From Protopterus annectens (taxonomy: Eukaryota; Chordata; Ceratodontiformes; Protopteridae): a DNA stretch of 64,000 bases. The position numbers were made by a program, and so were the translations under genes. This document shows positions 38,001-51,390 of the stretch, in pieces. Where the stretch lies: the NCBI RefSeq assembly GCF_019279795.1, contig NC_056729.1:1867565439-1867629438 (forward strand), in the 5' to 3' direction. The notes below the pieces were generated by a model. It had not been told where the DNA came from, did no database searches, and saw nothing but the letters and a program-made list of their open reading frames with translations. The first letter of the stretch is position 1; each line of letters opens with the position of its first letter.

Positions 38001-38107
38001 GTTTTAAATTTTTCTGTTCCAGGAGTTCATTCTTTTAAACTTTTGCTGGCGTCATCTTCCGCTGTTATGCAAGTAGATGTTATGGTAATTTGAGTATTTA
38101 AATTAGA

Positions 38108-38283
<176 letters not shown>

Positions 38284-38461
38284 AGCAGGAGGTGGGGGGG
38301 TCCAACCCACCACATGGGAGTAAAGTGGGGTTTGTACTCATATAAAACCAGATTGTTCTCTTTTTTTCTTCATTTGATCTTTGGAAGATCAATGTTTTGT
38401 GGTTGACAATTTGTGGTTCGATGTAATTACATTTCATTGAAATGATGTAAACTCTCACAGT

Positions 38462-38462
<1 letters not shown>

Positions 38463-38492
<30 letters not shown>
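38463..38492. repeat. (CA)n microsatellite
   Basis: About 14 CA units directly beside the 3' end of a degraded minus-strand SINE. Confidence 0.95.
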
Positions 38493-38494
38493 CA

Positions 38495-38705
38495 CTGCAC
38501 ACACTTATCAGCAAGTTGGATGATCAAGAATTCATCTGTGGCACATTTTGTGGATGTAACAGGATACCAAGCATCTGGCAAAAACTCCATGTGGACACAG
38601 GAAGGACAGTCATACTACACACAGAAAGCACCATGATTGGAACATAAATCAGACACAAGTGGTGTGAGGCAACAATGCTAACTGCTGCACCACTGTGCCA
38701 CCCAT
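38495..38705 (-). mobile_element. Degraded V-SINE-like element
   Basis: The minus strand reads GGTGGCACAGTGGTGCAGCA, GTTAGCATTGTTGCCTCACA, then TTCTGTGTGTAGTATG and CACAGATGAAT. This order (tRNA-derived head with GTGGTGCAG and GTTGCCTCACA, then a central TCTGTGTGGAGTTTGCATG-like domain) is that of vertebrate V-SINEs. It is well diverged, and its tail runs into the CA repeat. Confidence 0.7.
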
Positions 38706-40369
38706 TAGTGACTCTTTTCAACTGATTTTTAAAAACTCTTCAGATGTATTTTTTATATGATTGCCTCAGTAAGGTTATGGTGCGAAACTCCGTTCTGTTT
38801 TATACCTTAGTGACCAACTCTTCTTCCTCCTAGTAATGCAATTTTACCATAAGGGTGTCAATAAATAAGATGGTTACATTTAAATTTGTTAATGTAACCT
38901 ATTACATGGTATCATGCTGTTAGTTCATGTTGAAGAGATATTTCTGCTAAATGGGGCAATGCAGATGGAGAATTTTCATCAGTCAGTCACAAGCATTTAT
39001 ATTAATAAAATGCAAAAATGCCCTGCATTTCTAATTTGCTTGTGCACACATGCACACTGTGAACAAGAAGTAAATGGCACTTAATTAAACATTTTTCTAC
39101 TTTAATCAGTGTTTTATTTTCTGGGTCTAAATGAGGACTTTGTTTAAGCTCTTGGATTCCCATGGTTAGGCTGTGTAAGTATATTAATGAGCAAGGCAAC
39201 ATAAGGTCTCAGTGTGCAGAAATTTAATGAAACAGCAGCATTTCAGAAACCCATACATTAAGGTTTCCAGCATTAAACATGCCTGAAGTCGGATACTTCC
39301 TAATAGAAACATCAGGTTTTGCAGGGCATCATATACCCATAATCACTGCAAAATGCTGGGTTTCACTTTATTAACAAAATAAAGAGTCAGTGTTGTGAGT
39401 ACATAATCATTTTATTAAAAGACTTTAAAACTGGGATTTCATGCCTTCTAATTTTACATTAGTCACAATCACAGTTAGATATTCCTTAAATAATGCATAC
39501 AAATAAATGTTCTCTCAAGCCTCCAACACAAAATCATATCAACCCACTAATCATCCAACATGCTAACTGCCCATGTTTTCATCCTGACTCATACTGTAAC
39601 AGTTAAGGAAATTTCTTCTATTACATTAGTTCCACCCCAAGACCATCTGTATCTGTCTCTATTAATATTTTAGCCCCTCCCACATTCTTCCTTTAATTAT
39701 CGTTCTTGTTCACTTGTCCCATCGGTTTGTAGTCAGTTTGCCCCAAAACCTTTTTGATAACGTTCTAACATGGAATCCAGTCCGAGCAGCCCTTGGTTAC
39801 ACCCTGCTCCACATACATTTCATCTGATGCTTTTAGCTCAAGCCTTGTCACCCATGCTCCATTCCTTCATGACCTTAGACTAAACTTTTTGAACCTCTGC
39901 ACATTACCACCACATGTCATGCCCGCCTCTCCATACATCCATTATCTGTCCATCTCTGTTAATCCTTCTCTTTTAAGCATAAGTGGGATTTACATTTCAT
40001 CTGTGTAATATCTTTAAGTGCATGTGCCATAACAGTACCATGGCTTTTAACTTTCCATAGCGCTCCCATACCTCTATCCCCAAATTTTCCTGTAACCATT
40101 TCACACCCTCAGCCCCCAACCTAACCTGTAATTCATGATAGTCAGCCTGTGTTTTCTTTTGCCTCAAGTCCTGCTATGTCCCACCCAGTCTTCTTGAGTC
40201 CCACTCCCATGAAATACTGCTGTCCTCACAGATTTTTTCCTCAGTCAATGCTCCACTATTTTATTCACTTGCTTAAACTTCAGCATTTCTCCTTGCCTTA
40301 GATCAAACTCATTTTACTATCTTATGACCTTTGATCTTTTCATCTTAATATTTTTATAAACAATCTTCA
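38706..40369. other. No recognisable gene
   Basis: AT-rich sequence with short open frames only. No motif, splice pattern or named repeat that I can support. Confidence 0.5.
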
Positions 40370-41770
40370 TACTTCTATACAACAATCATCCCATTTATAG
40401 TATGCAGGTTATTCCACCTTATCTGCCACTTGGGGAATCTAGAAAATTTAGAAAATATTAACTCTATTGAAAACTGGCCTTATAATCACTAACTCCTTAT
40501 TAATCCTAAGAAAAAAATTCCTTTTATAGCTCTCTTACTCCCAAGATAAATAACTTTAAGATCACATCCCTAAACAACACTTCAGTTGAAGCAGTGCCAT
40601 TGAAAACTGTTGGGGTTACTAAAGATGACAACTTCTCATATGACCTCCACATACAGAATATAAAACAAAAATCGCAAAAAAACTAGGAGTATACAGAGCC
40701 AAAACATTCTTTACTGAATCCACCAGAGTCACTCTTGCCACTACATGCCAATTCTCTTCTCTAGTATATGGTTCTCACATCTTAACTAACCATCAGGCCA
40801 CCATAAATCTAAATTAGAACAATGTTACAACAAGGTAGCTAGATTTGTAGTTAATACAAGTCACACTCACACTTCACTGTGTTCTGCTCTAAAAATTTTA
40901 AACTGGCTAAAATTATCCAGAAGTAAATTATACCCAACTTCCCTTAACATACAAAATTACTTTTAATCCCACTTTCTGCCCAGCTAAAAGTACGATTCTC
41001 CACCACTATCTCTCAAATCACCACTTTCAATCTTCTGACAAATATCTGCTTGACATCTATAAGTATAAAAACTATGGTCAAAGTCTGTACTCATACTGTG
41101 TAGCAAAAATCTGGAATACTATTCCTGTACCAATCGAGGCAATACATGACATTCATTTATTTAAGCTGCACCTAAAAGAATTCCTGTCCGACTCTTGCTT
41201 TACACTTGCTACTCTCTTGACTATAGTTATAACTTCTTTTCCTCTAATACTTATATACATTATTTCTCCTTTTCCTTGTTTTTAGTTCTCTTACTCTTAT
41301 TTCCCTTATTCTTAATCTTCATTTTACACATTATTTCTCTTTCCTCCCATATCTACTCCACTTATTACCTCTAACAAATGCCTTTTTTCACTCTCCCCAC
41401 TCTATCTTCCTCTTTTTCTATGTAATAATCTGTTTGAAGTTTTCCACTCTGACATCTGTTTTATGAGTGAGTAATAAACTCTCAGACTTGTAACATAGCA
41501 ACATGTTTCAATGCTACATGATATTGTATTTATCTTGTTTTAATTATGGTATATGTGTATTATTATCCATGTAATATGTGTATTGATATTTGTATTAATC
41601 TGTATATTTACAATATATTGCAATGTGATGTCAATTTTCACATATGTATATGTATTTTCTGTTCTTTTATTTGTGGAACTTTTAGCCTTGGGCTTCTGCT
41701 GATAACAGATAAAATTATCCATTTGGACTTTCCTGGTAAACAAATTCCAATAAATAAATAAATCAATCAA
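40370..41770 (+). pseudogene. Degraded LINE relic: RT thumb/C-terminal region and 3' tail
   Basis: Broken coding can be followed through NSIENWPYNH, INNFKITSLNNTSVEAVPLK, then VGVTKDDNFSYDLHIQNIKQK (the block after the RT active site), KLGVYRAKTFFTESTRVTLA, and YGQSLYSYCVAKIWNTIPVPI followed by FKLHLKEFL. This is the usual C-terminal pattern of non-LTR reverse transcriptases. Many stops and frameshifts are present. The tail at 41740-41770 is AATAAATAAATAAATCAATC. The palm with the catalytic Asp pair is absent (5' truncated). The family is not E or F, and I cannot name the clade. Confidence 0.7.
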
Positions 41771-44700
41771 TAGCTTAGTATTCACCTACTTCTGGTAATA
41801 AAACTACAAAGTTCACCCTCCATGTGCCCACTGATGCCTCCTACAAAACTTTTCCTTACAGTACATAATCTTTTCATTTTACTCATAAGGTCTCCCATTC
41901 ATCTGCCTTCCAAATACCGTCCTTAAACCTTTCATCTTAATCTTTTTCTAGTACCAGGTCTTCCTGCTTTTGTGGTTTATTAGTTCTGATGAAGTCTTTG
42001 TGGTAACATATAGATGTGCTAAACTAATTAAATCCATTTTCTGTATTATATACTTGTGATCATATTGATTTTTTGATGTTTTGCTACATTTTTGAGCCAC
42101 TTGGGTTGTGGTCACTACCAGTTCACAGGTTTTTTTGTTGCTAACTACAACCATCCTAACAAAGTGAGACCCTTTCCTATTTATCTCTTAGCAACATTTT
42201 AGCTTCTCAGACCATGCTTTCTGAATGACGTCTAGTATCTCTTGAATCCCTGGTAACATTTTCAGACTTAGAATTTGAATCCCATTCTTTACTATTGGTA
42301 TAACTACATGACTGACATCTATATAAGCCGGGACTCCATCCTAAACTTCGCAACCTCTCTTCTTCCTTGCATTCTGCCGAACACTCTCTAACTCTCCTAG
42401 CGATAGTTTCTAAAATTAATGAAAAGAAGGGAATGAAGGACATCCTTCCCCATTCCTTTCTTCATCACCACTACCTTTGGTGTCATCACGTTTATTGTTC
42501 TTCTAAGCTTCAGTTCATTACACAATGCCATAACCACAGCTGAAGAAATGTTCACCCGGGTCTGCCCCTTTGATACTTCTCCCATAAAATCCCATTGAAC
42601 ATTAATGAATGCTTATTCTTCTTAATGTCAAATAATACCACTGAAGATGCTTCTTGTACATCCCTTTCCACACAATCGATAGCATCAGTTTCCTCCTATG
42701 ATCTATAGACACTATCCCCCATTTTAAAACCGACCCATCCTTCTTCCAGCAGCTCCCCATCACTAATTCCATTATTGCTATTTTTGTGTTAATTAGGAAA
42801 TAAAGCTTGTCTATAATTCATAGGGTTATCCCCCCCCACTGTCTCTGTTTATAATAAAATTATTGCTACTTTGTCCTGGGCCATGATGGTCCTTTCAAAG
42901 CTATGGGGGCAATTGATGTAATGAGAAGGATGTTATTGCAATATATTCTATATTTAGGCAAATCTGTGCCACTGAACCACAAGCTTAGGAAGCTGAAAGA
43001 CAAGTATGCTGTGTGACAGGTCTCTATAGACAGGGAAGTGGTGAGGATAGAGGAAAGAAAGCCTTAAAGCATGCAGGTGAGAAGGGCATTTCCCTGATTT
43101 ACACAGGTATAATAATGGCAATCAATGTGGTGCAGATGTTAAATTGACAAAGAAGGAAGATGAGTGAATGAGTTTCTAGGACAAAGACAGATACTGGGAG
43201 AAGGTCACAGTGACTGGAGGCAGACTTGATTCCATTGAATTGTATGGAGAACATTGGGCGATAATGTGGTAACACTGAAGCTATTGAGTGGTTAGATACA
43301 TGATAAGTTGCAGAAATGGAATGGAAGCAGAAGAGAATGCTAGTGAAATTATTTGGGAGTTGTTAAGGGAGAAAATGGTGCGTGAACTGGGGGACAAAGG
43401 TTTAATAAATTCTTATAGGAACCTGAAAAACACTGCAAGCATGGGAAAGGGGAGGTAGCTCATTCATGAAAGAGTCAAGAAGCTTGTGAAGAGGAAGAAA
43501 AGAGAAGGGTGGACAATAATGGGATAAGTTACTAAAAGGACTGGAGAACACAGAGCGCAGGTAGAGTGGGAATGTCTATACAAGACAAGGACAGAGAGGA
43601 GAAGAATAAGGGCTATCAGTTATTGTAGATATAAGCTCACTGACCAATTACATATGTGCAGGGCTATAAAGACATAAAGAGGTTGTGTGAAAAATTAACA
43701 GATTTATGGAAGGAGGTTTACGGGGAAGATAAAACTGACATGGAGGTTATGTTATCACTGACCTCACCACACAGAAATTCATAGTCAAGGAAAAGTAGGG
43801 TGTGGCTCATGTGTATGTCATTCTGGCAGGATGGGTGAAAATGTAAACTGCGAAACACTGGAAGGTGGGAGGTAGCTCAATTAATATAAGAGAGACAGAA
43901 CTATGACTTGATATTTTAAAATATGAAAGGCTTAAAGAAAAGGAGATTGGGCAAAAAAAAAAAACAGAAATTTGGGAGGAATGAGACAAAGGGAGAGGAA
44001 GCAAAGGAAAGAGAGGGAGGAGGTGTTTGCACAGTCAGAGCCAGGACACTATGAGCAATGCATATGTATGTGTATGCAAGGAATGTTTATTATAGTTATT
44101 GTTAAATTTATTTTAAAAAAGTTAAAAAAGGTGTAATACAAATATGTACAGCACTTAAAGAGCAGCATAGTAATAACCTCAAACTTAAATAGGTAGCAGC
44201 AATCAAAATGTAATTCACTTCTATGTAAAAGACTTCCATAATGATCAAGACAAAAAGAGTGCTGTTTAATTCTAGTATGGTTTCTGTCTGTCTGTAGCAT
44301 ACTATACCTTCAAGTACAAGGGGATTACCAGTAGCAATCACACAGCTGTAGTTCCATGCCTCACAGAACTGTTCAAAACTTACTGTGTTGTTTGCTAAAC
44401 AGGGTATACAGAAAGTGTAAGAAATTGTTTTGTAGAGCTTCTCAGCTTTGCTAGATGCAGCAGTAAAATAGGCGTAGCTGAAAGAGATTAATCCACATAC
44501 ACACAAACACTATTCATTAACTGAATCTTTCTTTTGTAGTTCATGTTTGCAGCTTGTACAATAAAGATTCATCGGACAGTCATACGTGGTGCCTCCATGT
44601 TATGTTTTCCAAGTTTTTTGTTTTGGTTTGGAGTTTGGAGTGTAGAACTGGCAGGACACTTTAATTGTTCAAAGAGGCCAGGCTATAAAGTAACCTAAGA

Positions 44701-45179
44701 AAGCAGAAGGAGTAAAACTACACAGCGATTTAAAGCACTTTAATAGCATATTAAAAATGTAATGGTGTGTGTGTGTGTACATGTGTACGTGTGTGCATGT
44801 GTCTGTTTGGGGATTACTGATGAGAAAGTCTAATCATCTTATGCCCACCTATACTCCACTGGTATCTCTTCAGAGTAATCCTTGTCTTCTGTCATATTAT
44901 AATGTGGCCATTTGTACTTTTTAGCCTGCTGCACTCATAACAAAGTGGAAGGAAGGAAATAGAAGAGCAGATGCACTGATTCAGAATGGGCAATGATGCA
45001 AAATAATAGAAACACAGTGCATGGACTACATTTCTAAAAGAAACTAGAATAGCTGCATAATACAAAACAGTCAATGCCTTACATATATGATACTAAGTCC
45101 AAGTATAACCACAGTGAATAAAGGGTGGTCTAACAAACCACTAGTAAAAATTGTAAATCACAGAAGGACCATCTAACAC
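41771..45179. other. No recognisable gene; AT-rich intergenic DNA
   Basis: Short open frames without motifs. A purine-rich stretch (42890-43800) could be old repeat sequence but I could not assign it. A (GT) tract lies at about 44765-44800. Confidence 0.45.
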
Positions 45180-45290
45180 AAACAAAAGAGTAAATGCATA
45201 TATGATAACTTTATTAAAAGGTAAGCACTTTCCCAACATACAAGGTGCTTCTTCAGACCATATAGAACACATATTCAACTAGGCATACTT
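45180..45290 (-). mobile_element. Relic of a Penelope-like 3' end
   Basis: On the minus strand CTGAAGAAGCACC, then GGGAAAGTGCTTACC and TTTTAATAAAGTTATC have the order seen in PLE2 (CTGATGAAGCAAC, GCGAAAGCGCTTGTG, then AGTAAAG). The core has one substitution (CTGAAGA) and stem II carries an insertion of about 6 nt, so this is a decayed copy. Confidence 0.45.
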
Positions 45291-45648
45291 ATATACAAAA
45301 TTAATGTTGTCTTGTATGGGAGTTAATGTAAATAAAGAAAATAAATTTTAAATAACATATACCTCTTGCATTTGGTTACTGGTCTTTCATTTTGTCTGCT
45401 GTCCTTTTGCAGTTTTGCATATTTCAGCACAGCACAGTCATTGATAAAACATCATGATTTGTATATCAAAATACAAGTTACACAATAAGTCAGAGTTCTG
45501 TTGGTAATTTCTATTTTATGTTAACTATAATCATAGTACATTATATAACTACACATAAAATACCCATCATAAATATCATAACTCTGAACATACTATACTT
45601 TAGCCATGAAATGGTAAACTCAAAATCATAGTGCTCCCAGTACTCTTC

Positions 45649-46948
45649 AAAGTGCCACAGCTGTGTATCCACACCCTGTGGTACAAAGTGACGGGGCTGT
45701 ATATCCACACAATGTGGTATAAAATGAAGGGACTGTGCATCCACACCATGATATACAAAATGATGGGGCTGTGCATCACACCATGATGTACAAAGTGATG
45801 GGGCTGTGCATCACACCATAAGGTATAAAGTGATGGGGCTGTGCATCCACACCATGAGGTACAAAGTGATGGGGCTGTATATCCACACCAGGAGGTATAA
45901 AGTGACGAGGCTGTGCTTCCACAATATGAGGTATAAAGTGATGGGACTGTGCATCCACACCATGATGTACAAAGTGATGGGGCTGTGCATCACACCATGA
46001 TGTACAAAGTGATGGGGCTGTGCATCACACCATGATGTACAAAGTGATGGGGCTGTGCATCACACCATGATGTACAAAGTGATGGGGCTGTGCATCACAC
46101 CATGATGTACAAAGTGATGGGGCTGTGCATCACACCATGATGTACAAAGTGATGGGGCTGTGCATCACACCATGATGTACAAAGTGATGGGGCTGTGCAT
46201 CACACCATGATGTACAAAGTGATGGGGCTGTGCATCACACCATGATGTACAAAGTGATGGGGCTGTGCATCACACCATGATGTACAAAGTGATGGGGCTG
46301 TGCATCACACCATGATGTACAAAGTGATGGGGCTGTGCATCACACCATGATGTACAAAATGATGGGGCTGTGCATCACACCATGAGGTATAAAGTGATGG
46401 GACTGTGCATCTACACCATGAGGTAAAAAGTGAGAGGGCTGTATATCCATGCTACGAGTTGTAAAGTGATAGGGCTGTGCATCCACACCATGAGGTAAAA
46501 AGTGAGAGGGCTGTACATCCAGACCACAAAGTACAAAGTGATGGGGCTGTGCATCCACACCATGAAGTAAAAAGTGATGGGACTGTGCCTCACACTATGA
46601 AGTACAAAGTGATATGGCTGTATATCCACACCATGATGTACAAAGTGATGGAGCTCTGCATCCACTCTATGAAGTACAAAGTGATGGGACTGTGCATCCA
46701 CACCATGAGGTAAAAAGTGATGGGGCTTTTTATCCACACCATGAGGTACAAAGTGATGCGGATATACATCCACACCTCAAGGTATAAAATGATGGGGCTG
46801 TACATTCACACCAAGATATAAAAATTGAGAGGGCTGTGAGTCCACACCATAAGGTACAAATTGATGAGGCTGTGCTTCCACACCATGAGGTACAAAGTGA
46901 TGGAGCTGTGCATCACAAACATGAGGTACAAAGTGATGAGGCTGTGCA
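45649..46948. repeat. Minisatellite, 35-36-bp unit, about 36 copies
   Basis: The unit is CCACACCATGAGGTACAAAG followed by TGATGGGGCTGTGCAT. Between 45991 and 46340 ten consecutive 35-bp units are identical, and the next (46341) differs by one base. Units on both sides are 36 bp and variable. Open frames across the array (HHFVPHGVDAQP-type repeats and others) exist because the unit lacks stops in some frames; I do not regard them as genes. Confidence 0.95.
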
Positions 46949-49874
46949 TTTTGAAGCAAACCAAGCAGTGAAGTTAACGTGTTCACCTTTATAATCTCTT
47001 AAATGGATATCAGACTTCATCATTCAGTATCCATCAATATGGATTATAAGTTATTGGCTTGCTTCAATCAAAGTCTTTGGTTTTCCCAACTCTTTTCTCA
47101 TTTCCTTACTTATTGTGAACTGGTTTTGATGTTTGGTCTGGTTCCAGAGGAAGTTTTTTGTTCCATTTCAAGAGAAGTATTTTCATAAGTGGTTGTGTGT
47201 TCTTAAACCTAACATGACATTAATTCAATATTTCTTAAATTATACCAGACTGGTGTTTTAAGGAGGGGTAAATGAGTTGGATCATGAACCATTTTGGTTT
47301 GGATCAGAGGTGTGGCACAGTTATCACTTTTAGTGATAGGATTTCTGTCTTTTTCTTTTCAGGGGGAAACATTACAAGAGGATAATAAACTTCATAAGTT
47401 TTATAAAATCTTTTTCAATTTACTGAAACTGGACTTATAAGAAGGTCATTAATATTAACTATATGAGAGTGAGATTAATGAGGCATTTATTGTACTGCAT
47501 TTCTAAAATATGCTTACGCAGATCAAGGGAATAGGGCATATAATAACATCTGGTATGCATAAATATGGGTTATTAGTTATTTGTTACATTACTGTAAAAA
47601 TATTTGGTAAAAGTAATACCAATGATTTTTTCAGCATTAAATATGTAGAAAAATGAACAGATCTGTCTTTGCCCACCATTCTTCCAAATGTATTATTTTG
47701 TATGAATGGAGAAAACAATAAAGGGAAAGGTTAAATGGGAACACTCATAATACATTTGATGCAGAGTAACATGAAGGCTGTGAATGATTTTTTTTCAAAA
47801 TATATGACAGCATATTTGTATAAGTTAAGTTCATAATGCAGCATAAACAAAGGAATATCTAGAGGGTCCCAACATTAAGTATAGCCTTTAAGGTGTGCCT
47901 TTTGAGCATAGCTCATGACATTGAGCCACTCTTGTGTGAGCAAGCAACTTTAGCTACCCCCACATATTGATAGTTTCTCAAGGTGTGCCTCATGTCAACA
48001 TTTGCTAATATTGTTTCCTTAAAGCTAATATGGTATTTTAGGTAGGGGCGTGATAAGTCCTTGACCATGTGATTTTGTCATGGATGGAATGTTTCTGCAA
48101 TTTAGTCAACAGATTTCTCACAGACATTACCAAAATGAGTTTTCCTAAAATTGTTACTCAAGCATTTTGAAAATTGAGAAATTTTTTGCAGATGTCTACT
48201 TATTTCAGGAAGCGTGAAGTCTGGTAAGATGCAGAGACAGAATTTAAATTACCCCTTTATGGTAGTCTTTTTCGAGTTATAAAACACATCCATTACTATT
48301 AAAATTATGGGTCCAACACTCCTATACCTTGTTCATGTTTGACTCATAATTAGCAGAACTGCTGCCAAATAATATGCTTAAAATTTTGTATATATTCACT
48401 AGAGCTGCAGTGAGTCACTTGCTGACATTATATCATAGGGTTATATGCTTAATAGAGTTTAAGATATGTATCTTTAATCAGACATAGCAAATTATCAGTG
48501 TGCACAATTGATTAATTTCAAAATATGCTGTTAGTCTATAGCTTACAGGAGGTTTCGCTTTGTATGAGACCATGTCATGTCATATGCTTTTGTATAGGTA
48601 GCATCTAATAATCTTCATACTGTTGTCATATAGTGACTTATCTAAGGCTGGAAAATAAGACAAAAACATTTCTAAATAAATAAGACAACCCTGGAGAAAT
48701 AGTATAATCATTACAAATGTTACTAAGACAAAAATAAATACATCAATTAAAGTTAAAATGTACTAAGGTTACACCACCTCAGGGATAAAATGAAATATTT
48801 GATTTTATAGTTAAACAAACTATTGCATTTATCTCTATTGTGAGGTGACCTTGGACTTAGTAGTGTATTTTTAGTAAGACATTTCAGATGAGAAACCTCT
48901 GACATCAGGGTGTCAGGGGTGAGGCCATCTACAAAAACACCTTCTAAATGCATTTTAAATCCCTGTAATTATACTCTCCCATTATAACAGATATGGTACA
49001 GGGATATTGAAAGATGTTAGAGAGTGTCCTTTCATTAAACTGAGCCATTAATAAGATGCATAGCCGATGAGTTTTATTTTAAGAGTGGATTGCATAGGAC
49101 TTGATTTACTAAATTATAGCACACATTCAACCTTGTATATGTAGCTCCAACTGTATTTCACTGTATGGTTATCAGACTGTAGTTTTCCGATAAACCACAA
49201 GGTGGAGCTCATTTTCATTTGCTATAAAAGAGAAATGAAAGTGAAAAAGATCAGACTGAAACACATGGTGAAGGAATAAGGGGCCTTGGATTAAAACTGG
49301 ATGTGCCTAGTGTCTGGGAGAGGGAAGTGAGGTTGCAGATTGTGTTTTTCCCTCCTTGGAAAACCTGGTTGATTGTGATCTGTGGAATCAGGAGAGAAGT
49401 CTGGAGTAGTCCCATGCCTGCATCTGATCAGCAAGGACAGAAATGCTGTTGGGCCTGTTATAAAGAAGCCATTTTCGATTACCAGATGGCTGTTGGGTGA
49501 TCTCTACACTTCTCATCAGTGGAACTGTGGTGCCTGACATCCCGAATATTATCGACAGAGTGGTGAGAGGCTTCGGCTGCCATTTTATACTTTCATAAGC
49601 TTGTGCTATAGCTTCGACTGGGACTGTGGGCCTAGGCTTTTTCCCTTTTTCCTTTTCTGAACTGGAACTGTTTAGCTTTATCTCAAAATAGTACTGGCTG
49701 TCGTTTTGTGGATCTCATGTTACTCACCCTTCAGTGTGGATTTCCCCTTAAATGCTTTGTGGATTACAAATATCCGGGTTTCATATGAGCTCCAACTTCG
49801 GGCCCCATCATGCCGGCATTAAGACTGTAAGTGGTCACTGGCCAGTGAACAGGGTATAACAGAGTGTTCACAGT
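46949..49874. other. No recognisable gene
   Basis: AT-rich. A TATAAAAG at 49224 is followed by a GC-richer stretch, and AATAAA occurs at about 50179. This could be a solo LTR, but the spacing is too long for a typical one and no terminal repeats were seen. Confidence 0.4.
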
Positions 49875-49875
49875 T

Positions 49876-50001
49876 TGGTCTGATTAGAACTGATCAAGGT
49901 TATAGCTGTTGTTAGTATTGTTGCATTATAGAATCTTTGGTCTGATTAGAGCTGATCAAGGTTATAGCTGCTGTTAGTATTAATTGCATTATAGAATCTT
50001 T
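49876..50001. repeat. 63-bp direct tandem duplication (two copies)
   Basis: TTTGGTCTGATTAGAACTGA... ending GCATTATAGAATC is followed at once by a second copy with a few changes (AACTGA to AGCTGA, TTGTTAG to CTGTTAG). Confidence 0.9.
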
Positions 50002-51029
50002 ACTGCTTAATGACATTGCATTTTTGCTCATATTTGAATGACAAGACCTCTAATTGAGTTCTGGGAGGTGTGATTTCATTGTATGTATACCTCATATTGC
50101 CTTATTGCTAAACTTTGTGGTACTGCAATAATTTGTTTGCTACTGCGCTGTTGCCTAAGACTAGAGTTGCCATCTAGAATAAAATCTGTTATTATTTGCA
50201 ACCTTGATGTGTTGGGTGTAAATAGGGTCGTCACCAGAGTCAGGTAGGAAGGAACCTGTACACTATTCAGCTACACCTGTGGGTGCGCTACATATAAAAA
50301 TGTACCTGAGCTAAATACTTGTATATTTTAACAGCCTTGTTAATCAGAGATTGTAGTACAAATGTACTCTGCATGTACACATCCTTAAAAGTACAAAACC
50401 GATGGCTGGTCACTCAGCATAAAGACTATATTTTGCTTCTGTATTGAGAGACAAAATCAGACATACAGAGACAGAAATGGTTGCACAGAGATGTGCACAG
50501 CACTCCAGTACTTCCGTTCCGGTATGATACCTACTTTAGCACAGACAGCTAACAAATACATAGGTAGGTTGAGCTCAAAATTGAAATCTAAAAGAACCTA
50601 CTTGTGAGAAGTAAGTAATGTTGCAGACTGATTGCTAGACTGTCATAAGAAAGTGATGTACAGAGAATGAGAAAGTCAATCATTCATCGGATTATATATT
50701 ACATATATAACAAAAATACAGTACAACAATCTTACAATACACAGATCACTCTACTATACTCCAGAAATGAGAAAATGATTCTATATAATAGATATGTTTG
50801 TATATAAGGGCCCAAATTTAACTTGGTTATATTATATGACTGGCTCTTTTTATACACTAGAAGTGATCATGCTACAGGCATGTTATGCTGTTTACTTTCT
50901 GTGCTACTGCTACAAGGTAAAAAAAGAAAAAAATACACAAACTATTTTTTTTTTTATTATTTTTTGTAAGCTTTAAAACTTGAAGTCATTACACTTGGGT
51001 CAGCAGCACAGGGTGATTTTAATAATTTT
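50002..51029. other. No recognisable gene
   Basis: AT-rich sequence without motifs. A T-rich run lies at 50946-50966. Confidence 0.5.
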
Positions 51030-51173
51030 CAAACAGTTCAAATGCAGAAACAATATCACCAAAAATCCAATAAGTGTGTCCAAAAAAATCAAAATATATA
51101 AAAACAAAAAACCAATAAGGATACAACCACGGCTGCTGCTTCCAGTATAAAAACTTTACTAGTGCACAGAACA

Positions 51174-51211
51174 TACACAAGCGCTTTCGCAAAGTTGCTT
51201 CATCAGGTGTA
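51174..51211 (-). ncRNA. Hammerhead-ribozyme-like motif, PLE2
   Basis: On the minus strand: stem I 5' strand TACAC (51211-51207), CTGATGA (51206-51200), one A, stem II GCA/TGC with loop ACTT, GAAA (51188-51185), GCGC (51184-51181), U51180-U51179 as the cleavage dinucleotide, then GTGTA (51178-51174), which pairs perfectly with TACAC. All parts of a minimal hammerhead with a loop-less, self-complementary stem III are present. The additional A before stem II is non-canonical and is shared with PLE1. Confidence 0.7.
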
Positions 51212-51390
51212 ATAAGAGTACACTTCAAAAATCACACCCTTTTAAACAGTTACTAAAATCACATGACAACATCCAATTAACAAACTTAAAGAAAAAGCCC
51301 GACTAATAGAAGATAAACATACATTACTACAAAGTTATATTAAAACAAATAATAAACACTCATATCTAATAAATAAAAACTTTAATAAAA

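Noticed and set aside
37369-38093. Open frames of 212 and 239 codons
   Set aside because: They run across 500 N and consist mostly of undetermined residues.
41980-42140. Further Penelope-like 3' tail with ribozyme core (TCTGATGAAGTC)
   Set aside because: CTGATGA occurs, but no GAAA, stem II or GCGC-type stem III follows at the right distance.
42890-43800. Old LINE linker region (purine-rich, Lys/Arg/Glu-rich in translation)
   Set aside because: Base composition alone gives such translations; no RT or endonuclease motif could be placed.
45649-46948. CRISPR-like array (regular 35-bp repeats)
   Set aside because: There are no spacers: the units are directly adjacent. The setting is a vertebrate genome.
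45649-46986. Repetitive proteins of the HHFVPHGVDAQP type on minus, and others on plus
   Set aside because: The minisatellite unit lacks stops in several frames on both strands. No start context, domain or unique flanking coding is present.
49200-50280. Solo retroviral LTR
   Set aside because: TATAAAAG and AATAAA are about 950 bp apart and no TG...CA ends or target duplication were found. The evidence is too weak.
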